Shown piece by piece: positions 20,641 through 32,800 of a stretch of 64,000 bases of DNA (position 1 is the stretch's first letter; each line of letters opens with the position of its first letter). The translations under genes were made by a program, and so were the position numbers. The notes under the pieces were generated by a model. It did no database searches. It worked only from the letters and a program-made list of their open reading frames with translations, and had not been told where the DNA came from. The stretch spans positions 16,957,342-17,021,341 of the forward strand of contig OY783195.1 in assembly GCA_963678675.1 (NCBI GenBank), read 5' to 3'. The DNA is from Xiphydria camelus (lineage: Eukaryota > Arthropoda > Insecta > Hymenoptera > Xiphydriidae).

Positions 20641-21121
20641 AACCGCTGCAGCACGGAGTGGAACGCCACATCGCCACCACGGCTCCACCGATAGCGGAGC
20701 GCGCACGCCGACTTCCGCCGGAGAAACTACGGGCAGCCAAAGCGGAGTTCGAATACATGCTCGAGCAGGGCATCTGCCGGCCATCCGACAGCCAATGGGC
20801 CAGCCCGCTACATATGCAGCCGAAGAAGAACGGCGAATGGAGGCCTTGCGGAGACTATCGCCGACTGAACAGCGTAACGGTACCAGATAAGTATCCCATT
20901 CCTCACCTACACGACTTCACACACAAACTTAGGGGTAGCGCCATCTTCTCGACGTTAGATTTAGTAAAAGCCTACCACCAAATACCACTGGCACCGGAAG
21001 ACCGGCCAAAAACCGCCATCATCACGCCGTTCGGACTGTTTGAATTTAACGTTATGACGTTCGGACTATGTAACGCGGCACAGACGTTCCAACGATTCAT
21101 GGACGCCGCACTACGAGAGGG
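20632..21121 (+). pseudogene. Element B reverse transcriptase, fingers and palm
   Basis: The open frame carries [55 protein letters not shown] with the first catalytic Asp, and [16 protein letters not shown] one-base loss near 21120 breaks it just before YIDD. Confidence 0.9.
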
Positions 21122-22426
21122 CTACCGTTTTGCCACTGCTATATAGACGACGTCCTCGTAGCATCCGAAAACTCTGAACAGCACGAGCAACACCTTAGGC
21201 AAGTTTTCGAAAGACTACGACGGTACGGCCTAACCATTAACATATCGAAATGCCGATTCGGGAAGCCAGAAGTGGAGTATCTCGGTTACCTTATCAACAA
21301 GGAGGGGACCAAGCTTTTGCCAGCAAGAGTGACAGCAATTCAGGAATACAACAAGCCCTCTAACATCGAGGAATTACGACGTTTCCTAGGCGTTGTAAAC
21401 TTTTACAGACCTTTCATTAAAGGAGCTGCCGGAATCCAGGCACCTCTGAACGCCATGCTACACGGCGCTAAGAAGAAAGATAAGCACCCAGCCACGTGGA
21501 ACGAAGAAGCTAGCACCGCTTTCGAAGAGTGCAAGCGGCAACTCGCAAACGCAACGCTGCTAGCGCACCCGGCAGACGACGCAACGTTAGCGCTATGTAC
21601 CGACGCGTCCGACGTCGCGATGGGGGCAGTCCTGGAACAGCACACGGACAAAGGATGGGAGCCGATCGGATTCTACTCTAAAAAGCTAAACACGGCTCAA
21701 CAGAACTACAGTACCTACGACAGGGAGCTGCTAGCCATTTACGAAAGTTTGAAGTTTTTTAGATACATGGTCGAAGGCAGGAATCTTATAATCAAGACCG
21801 ACCACAAGCCGATCACATTTGCTTTCAAACAAAAAGCAGGAAAAGCTTCACCGAGACAGCTACGCCACCTGGACTACATCGGCCAGTTCTCTACGCGAAT
21901 TGTTCACATATCAGGAGACAGGAACATCATCGCAGACGCGTTCTCACGCGTAGAGGAAATAAACCTGCCGGTTATAATAGGAACCGCGGAAATCGCAGTA
22001 GCGCAGAAGACGGACGAGGAACTGCAGGGACTACTACAAGGAGGATCATTGCTGGAGCTAAAGAAGGTGCGAATCGATGACTCCGACGACTTCATTTATT
22101 GCGACATCACCACAAAAGAAGTCCGTCCATATATTCCACGACCGCTACGAAGGAGGATTTTCGATAGGGCACACGGCGTGTCACACCCAGGCAGTCGCGC
22201 CACTAAGAAGCTTATACGGCAGCGATTCGTGTGGCCGAGTATGAATAAGGATGTAGCGGAGTGGACCCGCACCTGCCTAGCCTGTCAACGCAGCAACACA
22301 TCGACACACTCGGAACGTACCAGAACATATACCGGTTCCAGACGCACGGTTCAGCCAGGTACATATCAATATAATTGGACCATTGCCAAGCGCCCAAAGT
22401 TTCAGATACTGCCTTACTATGATTGA
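21122..22426 (+). pseudogene. Element B RT end, RNase H and integrase zinc domain
   Basis: Starts with [10 protein letters not shown] (paired catalytic Asp). It passes through the thumb (LRRFLGVVNFYRPFIKG) and RNase H (LCTDASDVAMGAVL, YSTYDRELLAIYESLKFFRY, IKTDHKPITFAF, NIIADAFSR). It ends in the integrase zinc binder (HGVSHPGSRATKKLIRQRF ... CLAC). All RNase H acidic residues appear present. It runs out of frame near 22300-22400. Confidence 0.9.
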
Positions 22427-23084
22427 TCGATTTACGAGATGGCCCGAAGCAGTCCCCTTAAGAGACACCACCGCGGACACTATAGTCACTGCGTTCTATG
22501 GGACGTGGGTAGCTCGTTTCGGTACACCGGCAACGCTAACGACAGACAGAGGAACGCAATTCGAGTCACAGCTATTCCAAGCTTTAACGAACCTTATAGG
22601 TAGCCATCGGATTCGAACAACGGCGTACCATCCTGCCTCTAACAGTATGGTTGAGCGATGGCACCGATCCCTCAAGACCGCACTCACGTGCCACGGTGCC
22701 AAAGATTGGGTTGCGACAATGCCAACCGTTCTCCTTGGATTACGATCATGCTACAAAGAAGACCTAAAAGCCACTGCAGCAGAGCTCGTCTACGGAACAA
22801 CGCTTCGACTCCCCGGAGAATTCTTCGTAGACGAGGATCTGCAACAGGACCCGCAGATATTCGTAGAAAAATTCAGAGAACAGATGAGGATGATACGGGC
22901 AACGCCGACAGCGCATCACACTAAACACACTCCGTTCATCCACAGGGCCCTAAGCACTTGCTCTCACGTCTTCATCCGGGTCGACGCAGTAAAAAAACCT
23001 TTACAAGCACCGTATGAGGGGCCGGTTCGAGGTCATCGAGCGAGTCGCGGACAGGATCTTCCGGATCAACGTAAACGGGACTAA
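22383..23084 (+). pseudogene. Element B integrase catalytic core
   Basis: The DDE triad is visible: YCLTMIDRFTRWPEAVP, LTTDRGTQFES, and NSMVERWHRSLK. The triad is intact here, unlike in element A. The frame shifts near 23014 and the tail continues at 23014-23238. Confidence 0.9.
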
Positions 23085-23238
23085 CGCCACGGTATCAATA
23101 GAGAGGCTAAAACCAGCCTTTCTGGAGAAAGAGGCCGACCAGCAACAGCAACAACAACATCCAGCAGGCGAAAGAGAAAGTACTTTCAGAATTTATCCCG
23201 GACCACGGACGAAAAAGGTTCATTTCGCGACTAACTAA
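23014..23238 (+). pseudogene. Element B integrase C-terminal tail
   Basis: Carries the basic/SH3-like end (FEVIERVADRIFRINVNGTN, ATVSIERLKPAFLEK) and a short Gln run (QQQQQQ), then ends at TAA 20 bp upstream of the 3' LTR. The polypurine tract lies between. Confidence 0.85.
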
Positions 23239-23258
23239 GTCGCTGGAAGGGGAGTACT

Positions 23259-23671
23259 TGTAGCGGACTACAAGGCACGTTCGCATGGAGGAACTCGACT
23301 CCAGCGACGCCACGCAAGGCGCAGTCTCTGGACGGTGGTGACGACGCAGCGATCACCATGCCCCTAGCGGCCAAGTCGTAGTCACGCTTCGGGTGACGAA
23401 GGCTGGACGCGCCGCCGGAGGAACCACAGCTCTCTCTCATCTACCAACTCTCGACCACGACGGACGTCTGGACACACTTCGCTCCTCCATCGCCCCGCGT
23501 CCCGGACAGACACTCAGACACAACTCACTTGTCGTTTCGCATTAGCTTAGCCACGCCGATAGTTAATAAAGTAAACTCTTGTTAGGTTTATTAACTACCG
23601 TCTTCTCTCCCTTACGTTCGTTTCCATCGCGTTCTGTGGGAACCCCTAAGGTCCGACCCCTAAAGGCCACA
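23259..23671 (+). repeat. Element B, 3' LTR
   Basis: 413 bp with the same start as the 5' LTR, ending GGCCACA. Followed by the duplicated AAGG and the remaining 7 bases of element A's LTR. Confidence 0.92.
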
Positions 23672-23682
23672 AAGGCACTACA

Positions 23683-24155
23683 AACGGTCTAATTATATTG
23701 TAACGCAATGTAAAAAAAATTGTTTTTGTGTATCCTTGTCAAATTACTTGGAGAACGTTTTCACGCAGTTGTGTGTGCAGTCATAATTGTCATGTACGTT
23801 TGATCATGAGTGATAGCGAAAAGGATCAAATTTAATTTAATTCTAAATAATAATAATACATTATTACAATATTATTAAAAAAATTAATTATTAAATCTAT
23901 TACATTTAAACTATATAAATATATTTAAAAATTTAATTTAAATTGTAATTTTTAATTTTTAAGCTTATCCCTACAAATTTTTATATAAATAATTTTAAAA
24001 TTTATTCAATTTTAATTAAAAATTTTACTTATATATAAATTAAATTTATTTCTAAAAAACTAGGTAGGAAAAAATCGTTCTAAACATTAAAATCGTTTTA
24101 AACATTAAAAAATAAACGGTTATTAATTTATTTAATAATTATTAAATAATTATTT
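23683..24155. other. AT-rich spacer
   Basis: After the AACGG duplication, sequence is over 80 percent A+T by eye from 23830 onward, with TTTAATT/AATTAAA words. No gene. Confidence 0.45.
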
Positions 24156-24184
24156 GTAGAGTGGCGGGGCTAATTGATCTAATT
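24156..24184. repeat. Outer inverted repeat, left partner
   Basis: TGTAGAGTGG..GGGCTAATTGATC is mirrored at 28866-28892 (GATCAATTAGC..CCACTCTACA). AT-rich DNA lies outside both. The pair encloses the CENP-B/pogo-like element, which abuts the right partner directly. Confidence 0.65.
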
Positions 24185-25127
24185 GTAAGTGCCAAAACAT
24201 TTTTCCCAGGAAAATAAGAAAAACTGCTCATCAGTGAAACCCAACTGACATTTGATCACCTTTTGACGGCTTATGCAACGAAAAGAAAAGGGCATTGACA
24301 CAAGGTATTTCTATGGTTTTGCGTTTTTCTTACGAGTCTCATGAAATTTTGCCAATCAAAAGACTGAAATATTACCCATCGATTCCCAAATTTTCAAAAC
24401 GCTGTGCCATGTAGTTTAAAAGAAAATGTTAATTCAAAGTAGCATTTTCTACACTGACTTTCAATAGCTAACATGTAGAAAGACGGTACCTCAGTGACGT
24501 TTTGAGCTATAACTTCCGAACCAATCTTACAATGTTAAAGAAAAACTAACGGCGAATAAAATGATATTGTAGGATTATGTTCACAAAAACTGGAAGTGCT
24601 GAGCCATATAGTTTCAGAGAAATTATAACTTAAAAACTGAGATTTTTCTTGAAACTGCAACGTGGTGGGGACGAGTAACGGTGATGTGGCAACAGTGCGC
24701 ACAGCTGATTTAGCCCTCTCATGTGACTATGGGACTCAGTAGTACTTTTGCTACCTGAGAGGGGATAGCCAGTGGCACGGCGCGGCAGCCCCCACTACGG
24801 CACGTAGTGGCAGGCACGTAGCGGTATTCTAAGGATAGAGAAGCACTGTTGCCACGATTATCGGGCCAGGCAGTGTATATGTGTGAGATACATTTGTACA
24901 CAGGAGGTCTCTGTGTAGCAAGGAGCCCAGAGTACAGTTTACTCAAACGTTTCGTTCATGTGTAATACAGTTTGTGATCAGTTGTACTAACAATAAGTCC
25001 TGAAGCAAAAACTTTTGAATACGACTGTCACCATAGAAATACCTTAAATCATATAGCTCTGCATTGGCCTTGGCGCATACATCATTTTGTAGAAAAAATC
25101 CGAAATCATGGAATTTTGACACTCTTA
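24185..25127. other. Unrecognised region inside the outer inverted repeat
   Basis: No gene recognised. A small imperfect hairpin is seen at about 24714-24765 (CCTCTCATG...CTGAGAGG), followed by the phrases GGCACGTAGTGGCAGGCACG and CAGTTTACTCAAACG. It may be the body of the element defined by 24156-28892 before the CENP-B/pogo-like insertion. Confidence 0.35.
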
Positions 25128-28100
25128 CAAGGAGAGTATTCGAGGTGTACCTCACCGATTTTCTTCATTCTGCGATATGTTGTAGTATATCAAAAAACAT
25201 TAGACACGTATTTTTTTGTACGTGCTAATTCGGTCATTTAAGGGGTGAAAATCACCCCTAAACTTGACCCCCTAAAACCAATTTCCTACGATTTCTCAAA
25301 AACTACGTTGAATTTCTTAATGAAACAAATTGAATATTATTCCTTATCGAAAGACGATGACATGTGAAGTACTTTTACACTCGGGGGTTGCATCCCTCAT
25401 TTTTCGCAGGGGTAAAAATAAGTTTTTCCACAATATTTTCGTTCCAGAAATTACCAAATGTATTACATTTGAATGCAAATTATTCTGTCAAAATTAAATA
25501 AAAAAAGTAAATTTGAAATGTTTTGGGATTTTTTTAAAAAACTTCCCTTGTAATTGAGAGTCCGGATCATGAAACTCGCCGAGTTATATTAGATTAACGA
25601 GTACATTTATACTGTACAAAATGTTTTAATGGAAGAGTTTGAATGCGTCATGGTACTATAATTAGATTGTTTACTGGCTCACGATTAACGCGTTTAACCT
25701 TAAGAGGACCTGAAAGCCAATATACTGGCTCGACCCATACAAATCCAAATGCCCACTCCTCTAAAGGTTAAACATTCTTTCGTTGAAACGTTCAGTCGAG
25801 TTTCATGACTTCTTCAGTACAGATGTACAAGTGCCTAAATATTTTTGTAAATTTAGTGAGTTTAAACATTTTTTTACTGAATTGTTAGTTTGGCGTTTTT
25901 TTACCAAGTTAGTATGGTTCTTTCTTGACCTTCCCAAAGCAGATTAAAACAAATTAAAACATTTATATTTTATTTTATAAATGTTTTATCTATATAATAA
26001 TGTCCTGTCCACTATAAAAAGAACCTTCTAATGAAAAGGTAAAATATTATAGCAAATATGTTTTTTTTATTTTTATTTATAAATTTTATATAATCAAGTA
26101 TAAATTTATTCAATTTATTCCTTATAATATGGGATTTTGCTTCTCTATCCTATTTATTAATTACCTATATTATAATAAAATTACTGATAATAAGCGTCGA
26201 GATAATAGCGTACCTATATTATAACCAGCAATATTACTGTCTCCTTATAATTAGGTGTTCCTAGCGATTAATATAACGCAATTGTGTGTAATTAACTTAT
26301 TAAGTTAATGGTGAAATATAACTGTTCATGTAAATATTTCTAAAATCTGCGAAAATAATTGTTTGAACCCCTTTTTTTGAATAATAGATGTACGAATTAA
26401 TTATTCTTTTCTAACCTACCTTGGAATTGTTGAGAAAGAATTACTACTAATTTAATCACGCAATATTATTATGACACACATTTACATTTAATAAAATATC
26501 ACGTGATTTCAGATACGTTGTTTACAAAATGATTGTCAATCCAATCAACGTCATAAATTTACTTGTGGTGACATTTCAAGCATTAAAGTTACCGGAAACA
26601 CCAATAACACAGTAGGAAATTAACTTAAAACAAAGTATTGAAGATATTTTATTAGATGCTATGAAAGAATATAATGGCATAGAACTTTTTCAAGATGAAA
26701 CATTAGACTTTCAAGAATCGTATATAGATATTGACATGCAAATTGTAGAAGACAATGATAAAATATAGACTGCAGATATAGATGAAAACTTACAAGTGTG
26801 CACAAAAGATTCTGAAGAATTATCTCACAATTATAAAGCAAAAGCTGTAGAATTCTGGAGAAGTGGAGTTACAAAAAATCTTGCATTAAGAACTGTACAA
26901 AATAGGTTCCGGATAGTTCAATAACCCAATAAAAACGCTGGGCACATACGCTAAATAAAGGAGGAACTTATAGAGAAAAAATAGGAAGAATCTCTACATT
27001 TGTTTTGGAAAATTTAAAAAGTGCTATTGATGCCGGTCATATTATACATGACAGAGATTTGCAAAAATGGGCTTTACAGGCGCAAAAAGATATCGGAAAC
27101 GAAGATTTACGTTTCAAAGCTTCACATCAATGGGTACATAATTTTAAAAAAGCCCATAGAATTGTGAGCAGAAAAATAAATAAATTCGTTACTAAAAAAA
27201 CGCTTGAAGGTGCTGACTATTTACAAAGAAAAGCTGATGCTTTTGTAGATGAAACTAAATAAGTAATTCAAAAGAAAGAGAACGTTTTTAGTTCAGATCA
27301 GAGTGGGTTTCAGTTAGAAATACATTCTAGACGGACTTTAGCAGTTGAAGGACAACAACAAATTCAATGTTTAGTACAGTCTGTTACTTCAACGACCCAC
27401 AGTTACACCATTCAGCCAATGGTATCAGGTGATGGAAAGCTCATGTCACCACTTTTTATTGTACTGAAGGAAAGAAGTGGTGAATTTGGACCATTAGTAG
27501 AAGAGAGTTTATTTAGACCTCCTAACGTTTCTATTATGGCTTCTAAATCAGGAAAACTGACTTCAGGTATTAACAGCTGAATTTTACATTCGACACTACT
27601 TTGCATACATAATTAAAATTGCTTAAAATTTGACATATTTTCAGATCATTTTAAAACTTGGCTGAAAAAGATGTATATTTTCCAAATATTGGATCGTCAA
27701 GCGTTTTGCTGGTAGATTCGTGGAGTGGACATTGCTCTGCTGTTGTACAAGGAGCAACTCCTCCAAATAAAGAAATCGCTTTAAAAATCATTCCGAAAGG
27801 TACAACTGAAGGTACAACTGGTAAAATACAGCCATTTTAGATGTATATGGCTTTAGAATATGGAAGAATTATGTTAGACATTTTTCTGATAATGTAATAC
27901 TGATGAATGAAGATTTAAATCTCCACTTAAAAAACAACATCATCAAACTCCAATCTTTGGTTCACAATCAGTTATCTTCTCCACGATACATAAATTTATT
28001 CAAATATTCGTGGTTTAAAAGTGGCTATACTAATGAAAAACCAAATGATTTTGAGAACCCGGTTGACTATGGTTTTCGAGAGGACACTAATGTATACTGT

Positions 28101-28863
28101 GAAATAGAGGGCTGTTCTAATATTGCAATTGTTAGCTGTCCATGGCGTAAAAAATCATTATGTCTTAAACATTTTTTTCATGATTATCATTACTGTTCAA
28201 ATTATAAAAATTGATAATTGTCAAATTATTGTACGATCACACATTGAAAATAAAGAATATTAAATGAATTTATAGCAACGATAATAAATGATCATTTAAC
28301 TCACCACTTAAATGACCGAATTAGCACGTAACAAAAAAAGACACGTCTAATGTTTTTTGATATACTACAACATATCGCAGAATGAAGAAAACAAGAATTT
28401 TTGTATTAAAAATAAAATACATTTAATTTAGGGGTAGTTTGCCCTTTCGAGGGTTTTTTTAAACGCGAAATATATGTCCTTTAATTTCTTTTTTTATTTT
28501 AAATAGAATAACTATTATCCAGATTTAATCAATTTGGTAACATCTGTAGCGACAAAATTGTGGAAAAACTTATTTTTACCCCTGCGAAAAATGAGGGATA
28601 CAACCCCCGAGTGTAAAAGTACTTCACATGTCATTGTCTTTCGATAAGAAATAATATTCAATTTGTTTCATTAAGAAATTCAACGTAGTTTTTGAGAAGT
28701 CGTATGAAATTGGTTTTAGGGGGTCAAGTTTAGGGGTGATTTTCACCCCTTAAATGACCGAATTAGCACGTACAAAAAAATATGTGTCCAATGTTTTTTG
28801 ATATACTACAACATATCGCAGAATGAAGAAAATCGGTGAGGTACACCTCGAATACTCTCCTTG
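25128..28863 (+). mobile_element. CENP-B/pogo-like DNA transposon with ~350-bp inverted repeats
   Basis: Ends CAAGGAGAGTATTCGAGGTG (25128) and the complement at 28863 begin long inverted repeats (about 25128-25480 and 28515-28863). TTA lies outside both ends, although TA alone is expected for pogo. A second subterminal repeat copy lies at about 28290-28440. The interior carries a CENP-B/DDE transposase relic. Related terminal fragments occur at 49840-50520. Confidence 0.85.
26661..28214 (+). pseudogene. CENP-B/pogo-like transposase relic
   Basis: In order: an acidic start; an HTH-like block (KAKAVEFWRSGVTKNLALRT, VQNRF); the CENP-B-type HTH (LQKWALQAQKDIG, FKASHQWVHNFKKAHRI); then the DDE core with SDQSGFQLE (first Asp). 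Further pieces carry VLLVDSWSGHC (second Asp region) and a C-terminal Cys/His cluster (CEIEGCSN, CPWRKKSLCLKHFFHDYHYC). Stops near 26766 and 27260 and a few frameshifts break it. Domain identity is from motif recognition; pogo is the nearest well-known group. Confidence 0.75.
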
Positions 28864-28865
28864 TT

Positions 28866-28892
28866 AGATCAATTAGCACCACCACTCTACAT
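28866..28892. repeat. Outer inverted repeat, right partner
   Basis: Complement of 24156-24184. It starts right after the TTA that follows the CENP-B/pogo-like element, so that element was inserted inside this older repeat. Confidence 0.65.
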
Positions 28893-29890
28893 TTGTACTA
28901 ATGATTAATTAAATTAATGATTTTAAATATAATTAGATAATTATAAATATAATAATTATTAAATAATATATATTTAATAATAAATTATTAAAATTAATTA
29001 ATTTTATAGGTATATAAATATAAATTGTATCGTTGCACTTCGTGCACGTTACAATTTGGCCGATTCCCCTACGTCGCTTCGCTGATCCCGCCATCCCCAG
29101 GATAGCACATTTAGTATAAAAATATTTTAGCGCGTTAGAAACTTTTGTAATAGTATAGGGGCGACATAGCGGAATACCGTAGCGATATCAGTAATTCGAC
29201 CTAAAAGACGCTGGAGCGCTGGAGAACCAAGGGGCTGCAACGAGCGCCAGATGCCGTGCGGCGAAATGCACACGACTTCCTTGCCAGGCGCAGGACTGGG
29301 ACTTGCAACCGAGCAGCGTACCTGGCGAGGAACGTACCCTGTTTAGACAGGCACCCCACTTCTTCGGCACGGATGGGCCGCTTGGAGGCAGGCTTCACCT
29401 CGAGATTCTCCGCGTGATCCCACAGGGGAATGTTCCGGAGGAATCTCCAGAAGCTAGCTTCGTATCGGGATCCTCCGCGTGATCCCGCAGGGGAATGTTC
29501 CGGAGGGATTCATAAGCCGTCATCCGTGAAGGGACAGTTCCGGAGCTATGATTGAATCCAGCGAGCTGCGCGCGCATCCGCGCCAACCAGGAAGGAACTA
29601 GTTTCCTTCGATTGACGATCGACGGAGCGGGCACGCAGCGGAAACCAGAGCGTCGCGCATGCAAATCGATGGGGGACATCGATCACCAATTAAAATCGCG
29701 GAAAGGGTCTACTAGGAGTGGCGACAGGCCCTCGCCGCCTAGCGAGCCGTAGCGATCACTGGACTCTTCCTATCTCGTGTGGACCAGCGAAGCGACTACA
29801 CGTGCCTCATCGCCACAGCAGCAGCAGATCCTCCGTTCCGGTAAGCCGGCTCCTTTGTTCGCGACACGTGGCCGAGATTGTACTAGAGAT
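28893..29890. other. AT-rich spacer then GC-rich LTR- or leader-like DNA
   Basis: 28893-29035 is AT-rich. From about 29130 to 29890 composition turns GC-rich with a direct repeat GATCC(C/T)CGCGTGATCCC-like near 29405 and 29470 and no convincing coding frame. Together with 33341-34250 it looks like one LTR/leader region into which piggyBac inserted. The left boundary cannot be set. Confidence 0.4.
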
Positions 29891-29894
29891 TTAA

Positions 29895-32800
29895 CCCATT
29901 CCCTCCCAGTGGGTCGTTTGCGACCCACCTAAGAAAAAAAATTCTGCAGCGCCACTTATTGTTTCGTGCGCGCTTCTACCGTGCTAAACACATGTAGTAG
30001 GCTTGGAAACAGTGTTCTGATGCGCCAGCCAGGCACTCCCCTCCACTGATCGGCAGTAGCGGCGAAGCGTCGAGGAGGATGGCGGACCCGGTAGTGCGCT
30101 CTCGCCGACAATGGTAAGTTCAGTGGTAAAAAGTGTTACAATATTTTATATCTGGTGTGAATATTACGGGGGTATGTATACTGCATCTTTAGAGCCATTT
30201 AGGTTGACTGTACTTTGTTTGGTTCATGAGCTGGACGTCATATAAGATAGCGTGGGTCGCAAACGACCCACTGGGAGTGAATCGCGGAACAATGTAGGTT
30301 TACATTCTTGTGCTTATTTTTGCACGACGAGGGCTTTCCGTAACCGTTTTTGAAAACAAACGTTTAAAAATAATATTTTTAGAGAAAAATACAATACTTT
30401 GTAGATTTTTGTGAATTTATTTTATTATTTTGTCTTACAATAATGACACTTTTGTACACTTTTGCAGGCGAAAACCTCTTTCAACTGTAGAAATTCTAGC
30501 CGAGTTGGACATGATGACGGCCTCGGACCTTCCGGGGACCTCCGCAGATATTTTTATTACGCCTCCGGAAGACGACGGTAATTTATCAAATGCTGATTCG
30601 GGTGACGAGGACAACTGCTGCAATCCCGACAAAATGAACAGAAATCAGCTAAAAGCCCAAGCTGAACTGGTCATTCGAGGTACCGTTGGTGTAGATGTCG
30701 ACTCAGACGATGTTTCCAGCGATGACTCTAATCCTGACGAAGATTTCTGTCCTGAATCTGCGATCGATGATGACTCTGAATCAGTGACCGACGACAATTT
30801 CGGCGACGAATCCGAGACTGAAATGCCTGCAAAGAAAAGAAAAGTGACTACATTATCGTTTACGAAGGGAACAAACATGAATTCGTCATCATCAAATAAG
30901 AAAAAAGAAGTGAACCTATCATCCTCAAAAAAGAAACAAGAGGTAGATCAGCCCTTGTCCAAGCAGAAAAAAACAGGCGCATCCGTCATCATCCACGAAA
31001 AAAAAACAGTCGAATTTGTCATCAGCTACGAAGAACAAACAGACAAACCCGTCATCATCAAAGAAGAAAAAACCTACTAGGCCCTGGGAGCAAGGAGACC
31101 TCCAACCATCAGCTATCGAGGAACAGCAGCTTCTTAGCGTAATTGCTGGCGCAATATCAGCTGTAAACAAAGATTCGAATCCATTAGATTTTTGGGAATT
31201 ATTTATAACGGAGGAAGTAATTGAGATGATTGTCAGTAACACAAACTTGTACGCTGCTCAAAATAATGAACCTAACCTAAACCTTACCAGGGAGGAAGTT
31301 TATTGTATTTTAGGTATACTCTATCTAAGTGGTTACGTTCCTCATGCAAGGAAACATATGTACTGGGAGCTATCTGATGACGTGCACAATACCCTTGTTG
31401 CTAAAACAATCCGTCGAAATAGATTTAACGATATTTTGCGTTATTTTCACGTTTGTGACAACACTAATTTGCTCCGAGAAAAAGTAGGTGATAATATGGC
31501 TAAAATTCGAGCCTTTATTGAAGTAATGAACAAGAACTTCATTCATAACGCTCCTAACGTAACGAAACTTTCAGTGGACGAATCTATGATCCCTTATTTT
31601 GGACGTCATGGCTGTCGCCAATTTATAAAAGGAAAGCCCATACGATTTGGCTACAAAGCATGGACTTTGGCACAGAAGCAAGGTTATTGCTTGCAAGCTG
31701 ATATATATCAGGGTAAAGGAACAGAACCTCGTTCTAAAGACGTAACGTTAGGAGAAAAAGTTGTTTTACACTTTTGTGATATTGTATCTGAAATCTACCA
31801 AGGAGTGGCTTTTAGCTTCTATTGTGATAATTTCTTTACGTGCCCAAAGTTGTTGACTGAGCTCGCTAAACGGGGTATGAAATGCACAGGGACCGTGCGA
31901 GAGAATCGAATGGAAGGTTGTCCGTTGCCTGGTAAGAAGGTCATGAAAAAACGAGAAAGGGGATCTTTTGAGAGTGTGGTTGATCGAAAAGACAATATCG
32001 TTGCGGTTACCTGGACGGACAACAGTGTCGTAAACATTTTGTCTAGTGAGCACGGAGTAGAACCTTTGCAGCAGGCTCACCGCTACTCGTTTGCCGAGAA
32101 GAAACTCATAAAAATTCCACAACCTAATCTGATCGCCCACTACAACAAAAACATGGGCGGCGTCGACCAAATGGACAACAACATTTCTAATTACCGGATC
32201 AATATACGATGCAAGAAATGGTACATACCGATAATCTTTTGGTACTTCGATGTGGCCATGAGCAACGCTTGGATCCTTTCACGTTCCTTCGGTTTGACGC
32301 TTGATGCTCTGGAATTTCGTCGCTTTATTGTGAAGAGTTTGATGGAGAAACATGGGACACTTCCTCGTCGCCGACTTCCTCATGCTCCTGTAACAGAGGC
32401 TGTTAAAAATAGTCATGCAGGTCATTTACTCATAAGCCCCCAACCTAGAAGGCGTTGTAAAGTTTGCAAAAATAAAACTATTCAAGCCTGCCAGCGCTGT
32501 AATGTACCTTTACATGTTGAATGTTTTGCAAGATTCCATAATTCTAAATAGATTTTTAACGTGTTTTCTTATCTTCTTTGATACTTTGTTTTTAAGCATT
32601 GCTTTTTAGATTTAGAAGAGAAGTTTGCCTCTCAGTATTTTAGTATTCAGTATTTTTGACTAATATTGAAGATCGATAAAGAGAAGGCTGAATGTTGCCA
32701 AAAACCATGACCAAATGTCGTGTTCGACTGATTTTCTTTATAAGTAGGTATTTCATAAATGCAATTTTGATAGTTGTTGCATGTTGTATTTTATGTGATT

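Larger units (their letters stand above)
16462..23671 (+). mobile_element. LTR retrotransposon B (Ty3/gypsy type), inserted in A
   Basis: LTRs TGTAGCGGAC...CCACA lie at 16462-16852 and 23259-23671. A primer-binding-site-like TTGGTGACCCCGACGTGATC follows at 16855, and a polypurine tract GGAAGGGGAG lies at 23245-23254. Gag and pol are in the order PR-RT-RH-IN. A foldback element (17708-19975) splits gag. At least four frameshifts break pol. There is no envelope: the last coding frame stops 20 bp before the 3' LTR. LTRs differ mainly by 8-bp and 13-bp indels. Confidence 0.93.
10781..23682 (-). mobile_element. LTR retrotransposon A (Ty3/gypsy type), split by element B
   Basis: LTRs of about 240 bp lie at 10781-11020 and at 16231-16461 plus 23672-23682. 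Both read TGTAATGTTC...GGCACTACA on the plus strand, while the coding order gag-PR-RT-RH-IN runs on the minus strand. The 5-bp duplication AACGG flanks the whole at 10776-10780 and 23683-23687. Integrase after RNase H marks the Ty3/gypsy order. Element B is inserted in the 5' LTR and a TTAA MITE in gag. No envelope frame exists: integrase stops 93 bp from the LTR. Frameshifts, stops and altered active-site residues make it defective. Confidence 0.92.

Noticed and set aside
29188..29752. Arg/Ser-rich frames on both strands
   Set aside because: GC-rich leader-like DNA with frames on both strands and no recognisable domain.
31766..32170. 134-codon minus-strand frame
   Set aside because: Antisense shadow of the piggyBac transposase catalytic domain.
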